The notes below the pieces were generated by a model. The model had not been told where the DNA came from, searched no databases, and saw only the letters and a program-made list of their open reading frames with translations. The translations under genes and the position numbers were made by a program. From NCBI GenBank assembly GCA_965215995.1, contig OZ244128.1, positions 4,588,001 through 4,652,000 of the forward strand: DNA of 64,000 nucleotides, read 5' to 3'. Positions within the stretch are counted from its first letter, which is position 1, and every line of letters starts with the position of its first letter. This DNA is from SZUA-309 sp965215995. Its GTDB lineage: Bacteria; Pseudomonadota; Gammaproteobacteria; Pseudomonadales; Azotimanducaceae. Shown in pieces: positions 7,620 to 16,163 of this stretch.

Positions 7620-8161
7620 ATGTATTTGCAACCAAGGCAAACCAGCTGAAGGTGGCGGGATTGCTGGTGTTGATCGGCAGCCTGGCCGGCTGTGCCAGCA
7701 CAGGCGAGATGGACCTCTATGTCCCCCATGCCTGTCACGGTGCAGCCGAGCCCTTTTCCAGCTACACCCTGTCGTTCGTGGACGTGCCTGGTTTCATCGA
7801 AGGCGTGATCGAAACCGCGGCAGAGGGCGCTCTCGCCGCTCAAGGTCTGGATGAGGCCCAGTCGCCCGCCGATGCGGATGTGGCCGTGATCAACACCTTC
7901 TACCTGATCGATCGGAACCCACCGCCACCGGAAACCGATCCCATGGGCGAGCCGGTTCAGACAGGCACCATCAACCGCTTCGTCACTCATCTGGAGGTGG
8001 ACGTGCTCGATCAGCGCACGGACAAGGTGATCTGGACAGGTGCCATGTACCGCGCCCACGCCATTCAGGGCGGCGAGACCTTCCACGACGAACGTGCCGT
8101 GCTCATCATCCGTCAGGCATACGACGATATGTTCGTGGGCCTGACCACACCCTGTGAGTAG
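7616..8161 (+). CDS. outer-membrane-type lipoprotein, DUF4136-like
   Basis: This 181-residue protein has a lipoprotein signal peptide with lipobox LAGC at about residues 22-25 (GSLAGCASTGEMD). The mature part (ADVAVINTFYLID, INRFVTHLEVDVLDQRTDKVIWTGAMYR) resembles DUF4136 lipoproteins, whose function is unknown. The ATG at 7616 is chosen over a start 33 bases upstream because it gives a clean signal peptide and overlaps the usp stop by four bases (ATGA). The downstream neighbours act on membranes too. Confidence 0.75.
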   Translation: MNVFATKANQLKVAGLLVLIGSLAGCASTGEMDLYVPHACHGAAEPFSSYTLSFVDVPGFIEGVIETAAEGALAAQGLDEAQSPADADVAVINTFYLIDRNPPPPETDPMGEPVQTGTINRFVTHLEVDVLDQRTDKVIWTGAMYRAHAIQGGETFHDERAVLIIRQAYDDMFVGLTTPCE

Positions 8162-8171
8162 GTAGACGCGA

Positions 8172-9557
8172 ATGACCGGCCTGCTGAAATCACGAGTCGC
8201 AGCAGGTTGGTTGATTCTGCTCGGCCTGGCGATTCTGCCCGGGTTCGCTGCAGAGCCCCGCAGCATGGCTCAGGTCTGGGTCGTGGAGCTCGATGGCGCA
8301 CTGGGTCCGGCTACCGCCGATCTCATCATCCGTTCCATCGAGGGCGCGGAAGAAGCCCAGGCAGAAGCGCTGGTGATCCTGATGGACACGCCTGGTGGGC
8401 TCGATAAGTCCATGCGGCAACTCAATCAGGCCATTCTCGCCGCCCGCGTGCCGGTGATCACCTTTGTTGCGCCCAATGGTGCTCGTGCTGCCAGCGCCGG
8501 CACCTACATCGCTTATGCCAGCCACATTGCCGCCATGGCGCCGGCAACGAATATCGGCTCATCTACGCCGGTGAGCATTGCGCCAACCCCCACCATGCCC
8601 GCGCCTGCGGATGGCCAGGAAGATGATGCACCGGCACCGGCAGACGCCATGAGCCGGAAGGTGATCAACGATGCAGTTGCTTACCTGCAAGGCCTCGCCG
8701 AGCTGAGAGGTCGCAACATCGAATGGGCGGAAGAGACGGTTCGCACCGGCGCGAACGTGCGCGCTTCCGAGGCGGTGGCCGCTGGTATCGTCGATCTGAT
8801 CGCCGAAGATCTTCCCGGTCTCCTCGAGGCGGTGCACGGCTGGGAAGTTGCCCTGCCCGATGGTGTGGTAACGCTCAATACGGAAGGGGCTGGAATCTAC
8901 CGGGTAGAGGCGGATTGGAAGCACGAGCTTCTGGAGCTCATCACCGACCCGACAATCGCCTACGGCCTGCTGATTTTCGGCATCTACGGCCTGATCCTGG
9001 AATTCTACAACCCGGGCATGGTTTTCCCGTCAGTGATCGGCATCGTCTGCCTGCTGCTCGGTGCCTACGGCCTGCAGATGCTGCCGGTGAACTACGCCGG
9101 GCTGGCGCTAATTCTGGTCGGCATCGCCATGATGGTGGCTGAGGTCTTCACCCCGACCATGGGGGTGCTCGGCATCGCGGGTGTGGTGGCATTTGTCATG
9201 GGCTCGGTCATGCTGCTCGATACCGAATCGGCGGAGTTCCAGCTGCCAATGGCAGTGATCGCGGCCTTCGCAGTCAGCACGGCGGGTCTGTCGTTGTTCG
9301 CCGTGGGTGCCGCCGTTCGGGCCAGAACGACGAAAGTTCGAACCGGCAGGGAGAGCATGGTCGGCGCAGAGGTGGAGGTGCTCGATGACTTCGCTCGGCA
9401 AGGCCGGGTCAGAGGCTTCGGGGAAATCTGGCAGGCAAGGACCACGGCACCGGTCACAGCCGGCGAGCGCGCACGGATTGTCGATGTGGATGGCCTTACG
9501 CTCGTGATCAGCCCGGAGCCTGACGAGGTGAGCGACCGAATCGAAGACTCGGGATAA
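8172..9557 (+). CDS. NfeD-family membrane serine protease (ClpP-like domain + membrane + OB fold)
   Basis: This 461-residue long-form NfeD has a signal peptide (about residues 1-27), a ClpP/SppA-like protease domain with Ser108 (RAASAGTYIAY) and Lys163 (MSRKVINDAV) as the expected dyad, four to five membrane helices at about 255-385, and a C-terminal OB-fold NfeD domain (GAEVEVLDDF to the end). A Pro/Ala-rich insert lies between Ser and Lys. Long NfeD proteins cleave the C-terminal end of partner slipins; a slipin gene follows 62 bases downstream, as expected. Confidence 0.9.
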   Translation: MTGLLKSRVAAGWLILLGLAILPGFAAEPRSMAQVWVVELDGALGPATADLIIRSIEGAEEAQAEALVILMDTPGGLDKSMRQLNQAILAARVPVITFVAPNGARAASAGTYIAYASHIAAMAPATNIGSSTPVSIAPTPTMPAPADGQEDDAPAPADAMSRKVINDAVAYLQGLAELRGRNIEWAEETVRTGANVRASEAVAAGIVDLIAEDLPGLLEAVHGWEVALPDGVVTLNTEGAGIYRVEADWKHELLELITDPTIAYGLLIFGIYGLILEFYNPGMVFPSVIGIVCLLLGAYGLQMLPVNYAGLALILVGIAMMVAEVFTPTMGVLGIAGVVAFVMGSVMLLDTESAEFQLPMAVIAAFAVSTAGLSLFAVGAAVRARTTKVRTGRESMVGAEVEVLDDFARQGRVRGFGEIWQARTTAPVTAGERARIVDVDGLTLVISPEPDEVSDRIEDSG

Positions 9558-9619
9558 CGCGATCAGAGATTGCGACGAGCGAACGGACGAAGGGCAAGAC
9601 AGAGAAAGGGAGAACTAGC

Positions 9620-10417
9620 ATGGAAGTGTTCACACTCATCATCATCACGATCGTCGCGGCACTCGTGTTCAGCGCCTTCAAGGTGCTGCGCGAGTACGAG
9701 CGGGGCGTCGTGTTCATGCTCGGTCGCTTCTACAAGGTGAAGGGGCCAGGCCTGATCATCATCATTCCCATCCTCCAGCAGATGGTTCGGGTGGATCTCA
9801 GGGTGCTGGTGCTCGACATCCCCAGCCAGGATCTGATCACTCGGGATAACGTCTCCGTTAAGGTGAACGCGGTGCTTTACTTTCGGGTGGTGGATCCGGA
9901 GCGGTCAATCATCAATGTGGAGAACTACATGGAAGCCACGGGCCAGCTCGCCCAGACGACACTGCGATCCGTGCTCGGTCAGCACGAGCTGGACGAACTG
10001 CTTGCGGAGAGGGAACGGCTGAACATGGACGTGCAGACCATTCTCGATCAGCAGACGGATCAGTGGGGCATCAAGGTGGCCAATGTGGAGATCAAGCATG
10101 TGGACATCGATGAGAGCATGATCCGGGCCATTGCCAAGCAGGCGGAAGCCGAACGGGAGCGGCGGGCCAAGATCATTCACGCGGATGGCGAAGAGCAGGC
10201 GGCGCAGAAGCTGGTGGAAGCTGCTGAATCGTTGGCCCGACAGCCGGAAGCCATGCAGCTACGCTACCTGCAGACGTTGACGGAGATCGCCGGTGAAAAG
10301 AGTTCCACCATTGTCTTTCCGCTGCCGGTAACGCTTATGGACACTGTTCGGCGCATTCTCGAATCATCCACCGAGCGTGACGAGGGAGCTGCTACGGGCT
10401 CAGATACAGCTGGGTGA
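9620..10417 (+). CDS. slipin / stomatin-like SPFH-domain protein
   Basis: This 265-residue protein has an N-terminal membrane anchor (TLIIITIVAALVFSAFKVL), an SPFH domain (YERGVVFMLGRFYKVKGPGL, VSVKVNAVLYFRVVDPE) and a charged coiled-coil region (AEAERERRAKIIHADGEEQA) ending in a hydrophobic segment STIVFPLPVTL, the part usually cut by NfeD. Slipins form oligomers in membrane microdomains. Its last 26 bases overlap the end of the convergent CPBP protease gene. Confidence 0.93.
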   Translation: MEVFTLIIITIVAALVFSAFKVLREYERGVVFMLGRFYKVKGPGLIIIIPILQQMVRVDLRVLVLDIPSQDLITRDNVSVKVNAVLYFRVVDPERSIINVENYMEATGQLAQTTLRSVLGQHELDELLAERERLNMDVQTILDQQTDQWGIKVANVEIKHVDIDESMIRAIAKQAEAERERRAKIIHADGEEQAAQKLVEAAESLARQPEAMQLRYLQTLTEIAGEKSSTIVFPLPVTLMDTVRRILESSTERDEGAATGSDTAG

Positions 10418-11111
10418 CCAGCAGGAGGTGCCCGCCGGAGTGGGCGAGTATCACGACCCAGAGGTTTCGGTCGCAGAGCAGATAGGCGGTTCCCCAGACC
10501 AGGCCCATCAGGAAGGTCATGACCATGCCACCGACACCCCAGGTGAAGTGGATGGAAGAAAACACCAGCGCCTGAACCAGAACGGTGAGCACATTGCCCC
10601 GGGTGCTCGTACTGAAAAGTTCGGACAGGCGTCCCATCAGAAATCCTCGGTAAATGATCTCCTCGGGGATAGATGCGGTCAGCGGCAGTATCAGAGCCAT
10701 GCTGATGGCGGCACCCAGATTGCCGGATACTGATGCGTGGCGGGACATGTCCGGCACCGGCACTTCAATGAAAAGCGAAATCAGCTGCGGCACGAGGACC
10801 TGTATGGCGACGAAGGCCGCCAGAACAGCGAGTGCCTGAAAAGGCAGCGCCAGCCATCGTCTCGGACGTTTGAAGCCGAGGTCGGAGAGGCTGCCACCGC
10901 GCCACAGCACCACCGACACCGCGACCAGCGCACCGGCCACCACGGAGGATGCGCCACGGGCGTCTGCGCCGACATCGATCCAGCCGAGCTCGATGGCCAT
11001 ACCTTCCAGCAGGTAGACGAGTACTGATGCCAGGGCAACGATGAAGATGTCGATGAGGACGGTAGCGTGCTGATGACCGAGGCTGTTGGAATCGAGTTCT
11101 GCGCGGCTCAT
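10392..11111 (-). CDS. CPBP-family intramembrane metalloprotease
   Basis: This 239-residue, six- to seven-helix membrane protein has the CPBP/Abi motifs EEIIYRGFLMGRL (motif 1), FSSIHFTWG (motif 2, His) and an AHSGGHLLL motif near the C-terminus. Relatives process CAAX-like proteins or signalling peptides. It is divergent from a TetR-type gene and the tandem inverted repeats between them sit upstream of its start, so it is the likely target of that regulator. Confidence 0.87.
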   Translation of the reverse strand: MSRAELDSNSLGHQHATVLIDIFIVALASVLVYLLEGMAIELGWIDVGADARGASSVVAGALVAVSVVLWRGGSLSDLGFKRPRRWLALPFQALAVLAAFVAIQVLVPQLISLFIEVPVPDMSRHASVSGNLGAAISMALILPLTASIPEEIIYRGFLMGRLSELFSTSTRGNVLTVLVQALVFSSIHFTWGVGGMVMTFLMGLVWGTAYLLCDRNLWVVILAHSGGHLLLVTQLYLSP

Positions 11112-11158
11112 GATAGGTGATCTCCTGCTGGACAGAGTGCGGTCGTGCTCTAGAATAG

Positions 11159-11192
11159 ATAACGGCGTTATATAAATGTATAACGACGATAT
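11159..11192. promoter_or_regulatory. tandem operator pair between CPBP protease and tetR genes
   Basis: Two similar 13-bp inverted repeats lie 21 bp apart centre to centre, i.e. two helical turns: ATAACGGCGTTAT (11159-11171, perfect apart from the central base) and ATAACGACGATAT (11180-11192, one mismatched pair besides the centre). The position between two divergent genes, one a TetR-family regulator, and the spacing fit a cooperative autoregulatory operator. Binding is inferred. Confidence 0.7.
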
Positions 11193-11251
11193 ATTTTTTG
11201 CAAAGCGTTGAAGAGCACCGCGAATACCACGGGGCGAATGCTGGGGAAACG

Positions 11252-11830
11252 ATGAGAACCAGAGAACGGATCATGGAAGCGGCGCTGAAGCTGTTCCGGG
11301 AAGAGGGATACCAGAAAACGTCGATAGGACGCATAGAAACTGAGGCTGGTCTGGCACCCCGGGCGGGGGCGTTCTACAGACACTTCGACAGCAAGCAGAC
11401 GCTCCTGAGGGAGGTGGCCAGGACCTATGTGTCGGAGACGCCGGAGGACTTTGGTCTGGATCGGATATCGGACTATGAAGACACCCGATCGGAACTGGTA
11501 GCCATCGCGCTCAAATACGAAGAGGCGATGATCCGGCAGAAGCCCTACGCGCGGCTGATTGAAGAAGTTCGGGTTCTGGACATCGGAGAGGCGCTGCAGG
11601 AAGAACTGGATAGCGGAATGATGGCCGCCTTCGATAGCTGGATTCGCCGGAAACCAGCAGCAAAAAGCCTGTCACGAAAACGACGGGCGGCGTTGGTGAT
11701 CAGCGTGTTCGGCGGTTGGCTGTTTTACCTTTCGCAGCTGAAGCAGGGTGCGAAACTCGATGCCATTCGAGACACCCTGATTGATGAGTGGGCGACGCGT
11801 TGGGCAGCGGTACTGGACGCGCCACGCTGA
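11252..11830 (+). CDS. TetR-family transcriptional regulator
   Basis: This 192-residue protein has a typical N-terminal TetR HTH (RERIMEAALKLFREEGYQKTSIGRIETEAGLAPRAGAFYRHF split over residues 4-45) and a helical ligand-binding domain. The ATG at 11252 is chosen because the HTH begins a few residues later and GGGGAA precedes it; an in-frame ATG at 11198 would add an unconserved stretch. It probably represses itself and the divergent CPBP protease gene through the 11159-11192 repeats. Confidence 0.9.
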   Translation: MRTRERIMEAALKLFREEGYQKTSIGRIETEAGLAPRAGAFYRHFDSKQTLLREVARTYVSETPEDFGLDRISDYEDTRSELVAIALKYEEAMIRQKPYARLIEEVRVLDIGEALQEELDSGMMAAFDSWIRRKPAAKSLSRKRRAALVISVFGGWLFYLSQLKQGAKLDAIRDTLIDEWATRWAAVLDAPR

Positions 11831-11839
11831 CCTCACGGC

Positions 11840-12751
11840 CTAAAGGATCTCTGCTTCCCTGACTGTAACCAGGTCTCCCTCCAGCGAGCTGATGATAGCT
11901 TCAGCAGTGTTGCCGAGGAACAGCTGGGATAGACCGCGCCGGGCAGCCGTGCCGAGCACGGTCAGTACCGCGTTCATCTCGTTGGCGAGGGCGGGAATCG
12001 TATCCCGGGCGTGCCCCTGCAGCAGATGCACCTGAGTCACCGGTGCTTCGAGCTCGGCAATCAGCGCATCGATCAGCGAGTGCCGGGTTTCACGCATGTC
12101 GGCCTTGATGCCGTCGTAATCGGTTGCCACCTGCAGCTCGCTCACGGACTGGCCGAGACTCGGGTACGCGGCAACCACCTGAAGATCGCAACCTAGGATG
12201 CGCGACAGATCGGCAGCCGTGTGCAGGATCGCTCTGTTCAGATCCTGGTGTGATTCGTCGCCGGCATCCAGGGCGGCCAGAACCACATTCGGATCCGACC
12301 AGGCTTTCTTTGAGATCAGCACAGGGCATGGCGCGGCTCGGGTAAGCGCCCAGTCCAGCGGCGCGTGCAGCCGATCGATCAGACCCTGGTGGCGGGAGAT
12401 GGGTTTGATCAGGAAATCTACATCGCTCAGCGCCCCGAGAATCCCTTCGGCGGCGTTCTTCTCCCACACCACCCGGGTGTCGATGTCGGCAACTTTCTCC
12501 TCAAACGGTGCGATCAGCCGGCGAAGCCCATTGCGTTCCGCAGCCTTCAGCCCTTCGATGAGATTGGCTTGCTCCGCGGCCGGAAGAATTCTGTTCGGCT
12601 CCTCTGCGATGGTGTCGTAGAGGACTTCCATCACCTCTATGGCGGCGCCACTATAGTGTTCGATCATTGCCGCCTTGGGCAGAGCTAGATCCAGCCCCTC
12701 GAGGCTGTCGTTGGCGACCAGTATCTTTTTGAAGACCGGCTTTTTCGTCAT
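11840..12751 (-). CDS. tandem-domain universal stress protein (UspE-like)
   Basis: This 303-residue protein has two Usp domains (about 1-150 and 155-303). The second ends in GTAARRGLSQLFLGNTAEAI, the UspE-type loop with GNT in place of GST and no first G-x2-G, a form usually thought not to bind ATP. The ATG at 12751 is preceded by GGGGGAG and starts MTKKPVFKKILVANDS, a normal Usp start. It is divergent from the next tandem usp, which has the same length. Confidence 0.88.
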   Translation of the reverse strand: MTKKPVFKKILVANDSLEGLDLALPKAAMIEHYSGAAIEVMEVLYDTIAEEPNRILPAAEQANLIEGLKAAERNGLRRLIAPFEEKVADIDTRVVWEKNAAEGILGALSDVDFLIKPISRHQGLIDRLHAPLDWALTRAAPCPVLISKKAWSDPNVVLAALDAGDESHQDLNRAILHTAADLSRILGCDLQVVAAYPSLGQSVSELQVATDYDGIKADMRETRHSLIDALIAELEAPVTQVHLLQGHARDTIPALANEMNAVLTVLGTAARRGLSQLFLGNTAEAIISSLEGDLVTVREAEIL

Positions 12752-12903
12752 CGTGTCTCCCCCGGTTTGTCCCTTAGACAGCATGCAACGGTCGCGGTGC
12801 TCAGCCAGTACGTAGATCCCGAAACGGTGTTCAGAAAGTACGGATTGGCGCCTATTCGTAAGCCCATAAGCTAATGCGCAACTCACTGAAAGGGAAGTTT
12901 GTG

Positions 12904-13815
12904 ATGGCAGGCTCAGATATCGGAAATCTGCTCGTGGTCGTGGATCAAGCGTTGTCCGTGCCTTATCTCATGGAGAAAGCCGCCCGGCTGGCGGGTGACG
13001 GGACCAACGTGCACGTCGTGCACGTGATCTACGAAGGGGTAGCTGACCTGGGGGTTGCTGCGGTGGAGGATTCGGCCAAGTTGAAGACCTTCATCCTCCA
13101 GGCTGCGGAAGCGGAACTCGAAGATGAGCTCGAGAAGGTCCGTCCGCACTTCAAGCATCTGGAATCAGCGACCCTGTGGAATCCCCGTACCTGGGAGGCC
13201 GTGCTGCATGCGGCCGAGAACGTGAGCGCCGACCTGATACTGCGGGCAACCAGCGAGCAGGAGAGCATCGGTGAGCGCGTGGCCAGCGTGGTGCGTACGC
13301 CGGACGAATGGAACCTGCTTCGCCATGCCACTGTTCCGGTGATGCTGGTGAAGGCGGCCGCCTGGCCAGCCGAGCCGGTCGTTGTCTGCTCGCTGGATGT
13401 GTTCGACGACAGTCACGCAGGCTTGAACCGGAATGTGCTTGCCGATGCCAGGCAGCTGGCCGATCTGATGAATGCAGAACTCGACCTGGTATATGCCTAC
13501 CCTTTGTTCGAACCCTGGGTTGGCGAGCTCGGTGCGGTCAAGAGCTACGCCGAGATCAAGGCAGCCGTGGAAGAGGAGGCCAGGGGACGGGCGGACGAGC
13601 TCGCAGCCGAAGCTTCGATCAGCTACCGGCACCTGCATCTGGAGGAAGGGCAGACAGCGCCGGTGCTGGCAAAGCTCGTTGAGGATGCTGAAGCCTCTTT
13701 GCTCGTGCTGGGCACCCATGCCCGTGAAGGCGTGCGTGGTGTTTTGCTCGGTAATACCTCCGAGCGTATCCTGCACACGGTGGACTGCGACGTGGTGACG
13801 GTCCACGCACCCTGA
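12904..13815 (+). CDS. tandem-domain universal stress protein (UspE-like)
   Basis: This 303-residue two-domain Usp (NLLVVVDQALSVPYLMEKAA) ends in GTHAREGVRGVLLGNTSERI. The same length as the divergent gene at 11840-12751 and shared segments such as AYPLFEPWVGEL versus AYPSLGQSVSEL indicate paralogy. The ATG at 12904 follows an AGGGAAG ribosome binding site with six bases spacing; an upstream in-frame ATG at 12874 has no such site. Confidence 0.87.
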   Translation: MAGSDIGNLLVVVDQALSVPYLMEKAARLAGDGTNVHVVHVIYEGVADLGVAAVEDSAKLKTFILQAAEAELEDELEKVRPHFKHLESATLWNPRTWEAVLHAAENVSADLILRATSEQESIGERVASVVRTPDEWNLLRHATVPVMLVKAAAWPAEPVVVCSLDVFDDSHAGLNRNVLADARQLADLMNAELDLVYAYPLFEPWVGELGAVKSYAEIKAAVEEEARGRADELAAEASISYRHLHLEEGQTAPVLAKLVEDAEASLLVLGTHAREGVRGVLLGNTSERILHTVDCDVVTVHAP

Positions 13816-13858
13816 TGTAACTCCGACGACAAGACACCGAACGAATAGGGAGAACCTG

Positions 13859-14764
13859 TTGAAAACGCCGACGTCCATTCTGGTCATTCTGGATAAGCCG
13901 AAGCACGAACAGTCCGCGCTGGTTGAAGCGAAAACTCTGCTGAGCGAACACCCGGAAGCACACGTCAGGATGGTCTCGTTTGTCTGGCATGCAATGGCGG
14001 AGCAGAAGAGCGTTTTCGATGCGAGCCAGCGGCGCGCCATAAAAAAGGAAATCATTCGCACCCGTGAGGTCTGGCTGCGGGATCTGATTCGGGATGAAGG
14101 TCTGTCTGCGGCGTCGATCAGCATCGAAGTGGTGTGGACGGACGACATTGCCGGTTGGGTGGTGAAGCATGTTGCCGACACGGATCTGGTGATCAAATCG
14201 GTGCACAAGTCCCATACCCTGCTGCACACGCCGCTGGACTGGGAGCTGATCCGGTCCTGCCCCCAGCCACTGCTGCTGGTTGGGGGCTGGAAAGGCAAGC
14301 GCCGAAAGCGGAAAACCAAGGCCGAGAAAGATGTGATAGCAACCATCGACTTGCGTAGCGAAGACAGTAAGCATCGGAAGCTGAACTTTCAGGTACTGGA
14401 TGCCGCGTCCCGTTTCGCGAAGATCCGAGGAGGGCGGCTGCATTGCGTAGCGGTGGTCGAGTACTCGGAAGTGCTGAGTGATCTGGAGATGATCGATCCG
14501 CGCAAAGTACGGAGGCAAGCCGTGGCGGCCAGCAGTGACTTTCTCGAGGCGCTGCTGGAGCCCTACGACATTGCCAAGACCCGCATTCACCGGCCCGCTG
14601 GCAAGGTCGGCCACATGGTGGCTGCCACCGTCAGGAAGACGGGTGCCGGTCTGGTGGTGGTGGGCAGTGCCGCAAGGCGCGGATTGGGTGCGACGCTGCT
14701 GGGCAACTCCGCCGAGAAGATTCTGGAACGCTCACCCTGCGATGTGCTCGTGGTGCATCCCTGA
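13859..14764 (+). CDS. tandem-domain universal stress protein
   Basis: This 301-residue two-domain Usp ends in GSAARRGLGATLLGNSAEKI. A basic linker (GKRRKRKTKAEK, about residues 143-154) separates the domains, unlike its neighbours. The start is a TTG at 13859, supported by AGGGAGAA seven bases upstream and the N-terminus KTPTSILVILDKP. It follows the previous tandem usp by 43 bases in the same direction and is probably cotranscribed. Confidence 0.83.
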   Translation: MKTPTSILVILDKPKHEQSALVEAKTLLSEHPEAHVRMVSFVWHAMAEQKSVFDASQRRAIKKEIIRTREVWLRDLIRDEGLSAASISIEVVWTDDIAGWVVKHVADTDLVIKSVHKSHTLLHTPLDWELIRSCPQPLLLVGGWKGKRRKRKTKAEKDVIATIDLRSEDSKHRKLNFQVLDAASRFAKIRGGRLHCVAVVEYSEVLSDLEMIDPRKVRRQAVAASSDFLEALLEPYDIAKTRIHRPAGKVGHMVAATVRKTGAGLVVVGSAARRGLGATLLGNSAEKILERSPCDVLVVHP

Positions 14765-14774
14765 GAGGTAGCGG

Positions 14775-15188
14775 CTAGTCGATGATCTGAATCGAGGAGA
14801 TAAAGTCGACGATTGCCTGGATCTTCATTCGAACCCGGGCCTCTGCGGCTTCCGAGGTGCCTTCGCCGCGTGCAAACTCTGCCCCCCAGACCGGCATGCC
14901 GGCGGGGCCGTGCGCGGCTCTGGTTTCCCTGCCATCAATGATCTTCAGGACGAAATCCGCCGGGAAGCTGCCGTCGTTCCGCGCGGACAGGTAGCGCAGA
15001 TCCAGCAATACGACGTTGAGATCGGGTGTCACCGCACCATCGCCTTCTCCGTAGGTGCCGTGGCAATTGGCACAGTTCATGGCGTACAGCGCAGCACCAT
15101 CGTAGACGATGTCGCCGTTTGCAGACGCCAGTGGTGCGGTGGACAGCGCCGTTAGAAAAACTGCAAATGCCGTGCTCGCAATCTTCAT
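14775..15188 (-). CDS. small periplasmic cytochrome c
   Basis: This 137-residue protein has a signal peptide (cleavage after ASA, about residue 23) and one heme c site C39-A-N-C-H43 (MNCANCHGTYGEGDG), with GMPVWG giving a likely axial Met. It is a class I monoheme cytochrome that could feed electrons to the cbb3 oxidase. It sits upstream of nothing on its strand except the CBS and DksA-like genes that precede it by 25 bases, suggesting one unit transcribed leftward from about 16.0 kb. Confidence 0.87.
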   Translation of the reverse strand: MKIASTAFAVFLTALSTAPLASANGDIVYDGAALYAMNCANCHGTYGEGDGAVTPDLNVVLLDLRYLSARNDGSFPADFVLKIIDGRETRAAHGPAGMPVWGAEFARGEGTSEAAEARVRMKIQAIVDFISSIQIID

Positions 15189-15213
15189 CAGGTACTTCTC
15201 CTGTCTGTGTCGA

Positions 15214-15639
15214 TCAGGCGGCTTCGGGTGGTGGGTGCCAGCGGTTCTTGAGATCGTCATGAAGCACCCGGCAGGCATCCACGGTCGTGAATATCCCGGC
15301 GAGGCGACCGTGACCGGTGACCAGCGCTGCACCCACGTGCCGCTCAATCATGGCCGCCAGGACGTCCACCAACGGGGCCTCGAGGTCGACGATGTAGCTC
15401 TCTGCCACATAGGCGTCTTCTACGGTGAGTTCTTTGGGATCCGGGGACCCGAGCTCGGGGCCCAGCAGCAGCTTGATATCCCGGTCTGTGATTATCCCGA
15501 CGAGCTGGCCGTCGTCGGTTACGGGAAGATGGTGGACGTGTTTGTCCAGCATGAGCTTGCGTGCCTGGCCTATCGGGGCATCGAGTGCCACCGAGTATGG
15601 GAACGGTGTCATCACCGACTTGACCCTGGGCTCCGGCAT
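15214..15639 (-). CDS. CBS-domain pair protein
   Basis: This 141-residue protein consists of two CBS motifs (VMTPFPYSVALDAPIGQARK and VEDAYVAESYIVDLEAPLVD regions; HHLPVTDDGQLVGIITDRDI is the best conserved part). Such stand-alone pairs bind adenosyl ligands and act as energy or redox sensors. It follows the DksA-like gene by three bases and precedes the cytochrome c gene. No partner domain is present. Confidence 0.88.
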   Translation of the reverse strand: MPEPRVKSVMTPFPYSVALDAPIGQARKLMLDKHVHHLPVTDDGQLVGIITDRDIKLLLGPELGSPDPKELTVEDAYVAESYIVDLEAPLVDVLAAMIERHVGAALVTGHGRLAGIFTTVDACRVLHDDLKNRWHPPPEAA

Positions 15640-15642
15640 GGA

Positions 15643-15990
15643 TCAGCCGTTCTGCTCGTCCGCAATGCTCGCGCAATCGATGCACATGGCGCTGGTGGGC
15701 AGTGCCTTCAGTCTCGCCTCTCCGATCGGCTCACCGCAGGATTCGCAATCCAGATAAGCGTCGGCGTCGATGCGCAACAGAGCATGATCGATTTTCTTCA
15801 GCTCCTGTTCGAGCTCATGATCGAGTGCGACCAGCGTCTCACCGTTCTCGAGTTCCACTGCCTGCTCGGCAAAGTCCTGCGGCAGCGGGTTTTCCCTGTG
15901 GCGGGTATGGCGGGAGACCCGTTCTTGACGGGCCTGGAGTTCTTCTCTGCGGGTGACGAGTTCTTTCCGCGCGGCGTCGATGTCGAGCAT
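15643..15990 (-). CDS. TraR/DksA-type zinc-finger protein
   Basis: This 115-residue protein has an N-terminal coiled-coil region (ELVTRREELQARQERVSRHT) and a C-terminal four-Cys zinc finger with Cys82, Cys85, Cys103 and Cys106 (CESCGEPIGEARLKALPTS, then CIDC). It is shorter than DksA (about 150) and lacks its double-Asp coiled-coil tip; it is closer to the small DksA-like proteins that may bind RNA polymerase. It is the first gene of the leftward unit with the CBS and cytochrome c genes. Confidence 0.85.
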   Translation of the reverse strand: MLDIDAARKELVTRREELQARQERVSRHTRHRENPLPQDFAEQAVELENGETLVALDHELEQELKKIDHALLRIDADAYLDCESCGEPIGEARLKALPTSAMCIDCASIADEQNG

Positions 15991-16163
15991 ACCTGGTAAA
16001 ACCTCAATGATTCATAGTGATTAACTCCCGCCGCCGCTTCACCTGTCACTACGGGTTTTCCGAAGAGCGACCGGCGGAGTTCCACGAATTGTGATGTGCG
16101 TAGCCGGGGCCTAGGCTCAGGCTTTCGCAGTCCATAATAATGATTGAATAGGATAATACCGCC
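15991..16163. promoter_or_regulatory. divergent intergenic region between dksA-like and usp genes
   Basis: This 173-base gap holds promoters in both directions. TTCATAGTGATTAA at 16011-16024 matches the FNR box TTGAT-N4-ATCAA at eight of ten positions but lies only 21 bases from the dksA-like start, so I do not call it a site. An AT-rich stretch (CCATAATAATGATTGAATAGGATAATA split across 16133-16158) before the usp GTG may include its -10 element. Confidence 0.4.

Noticed and set aside
16011..16024. TTCATAGTGATTAA as an FNR box
   Set aside because: Two mismatches in the defined positions and too close to the dksA-like start; far from the usp start.
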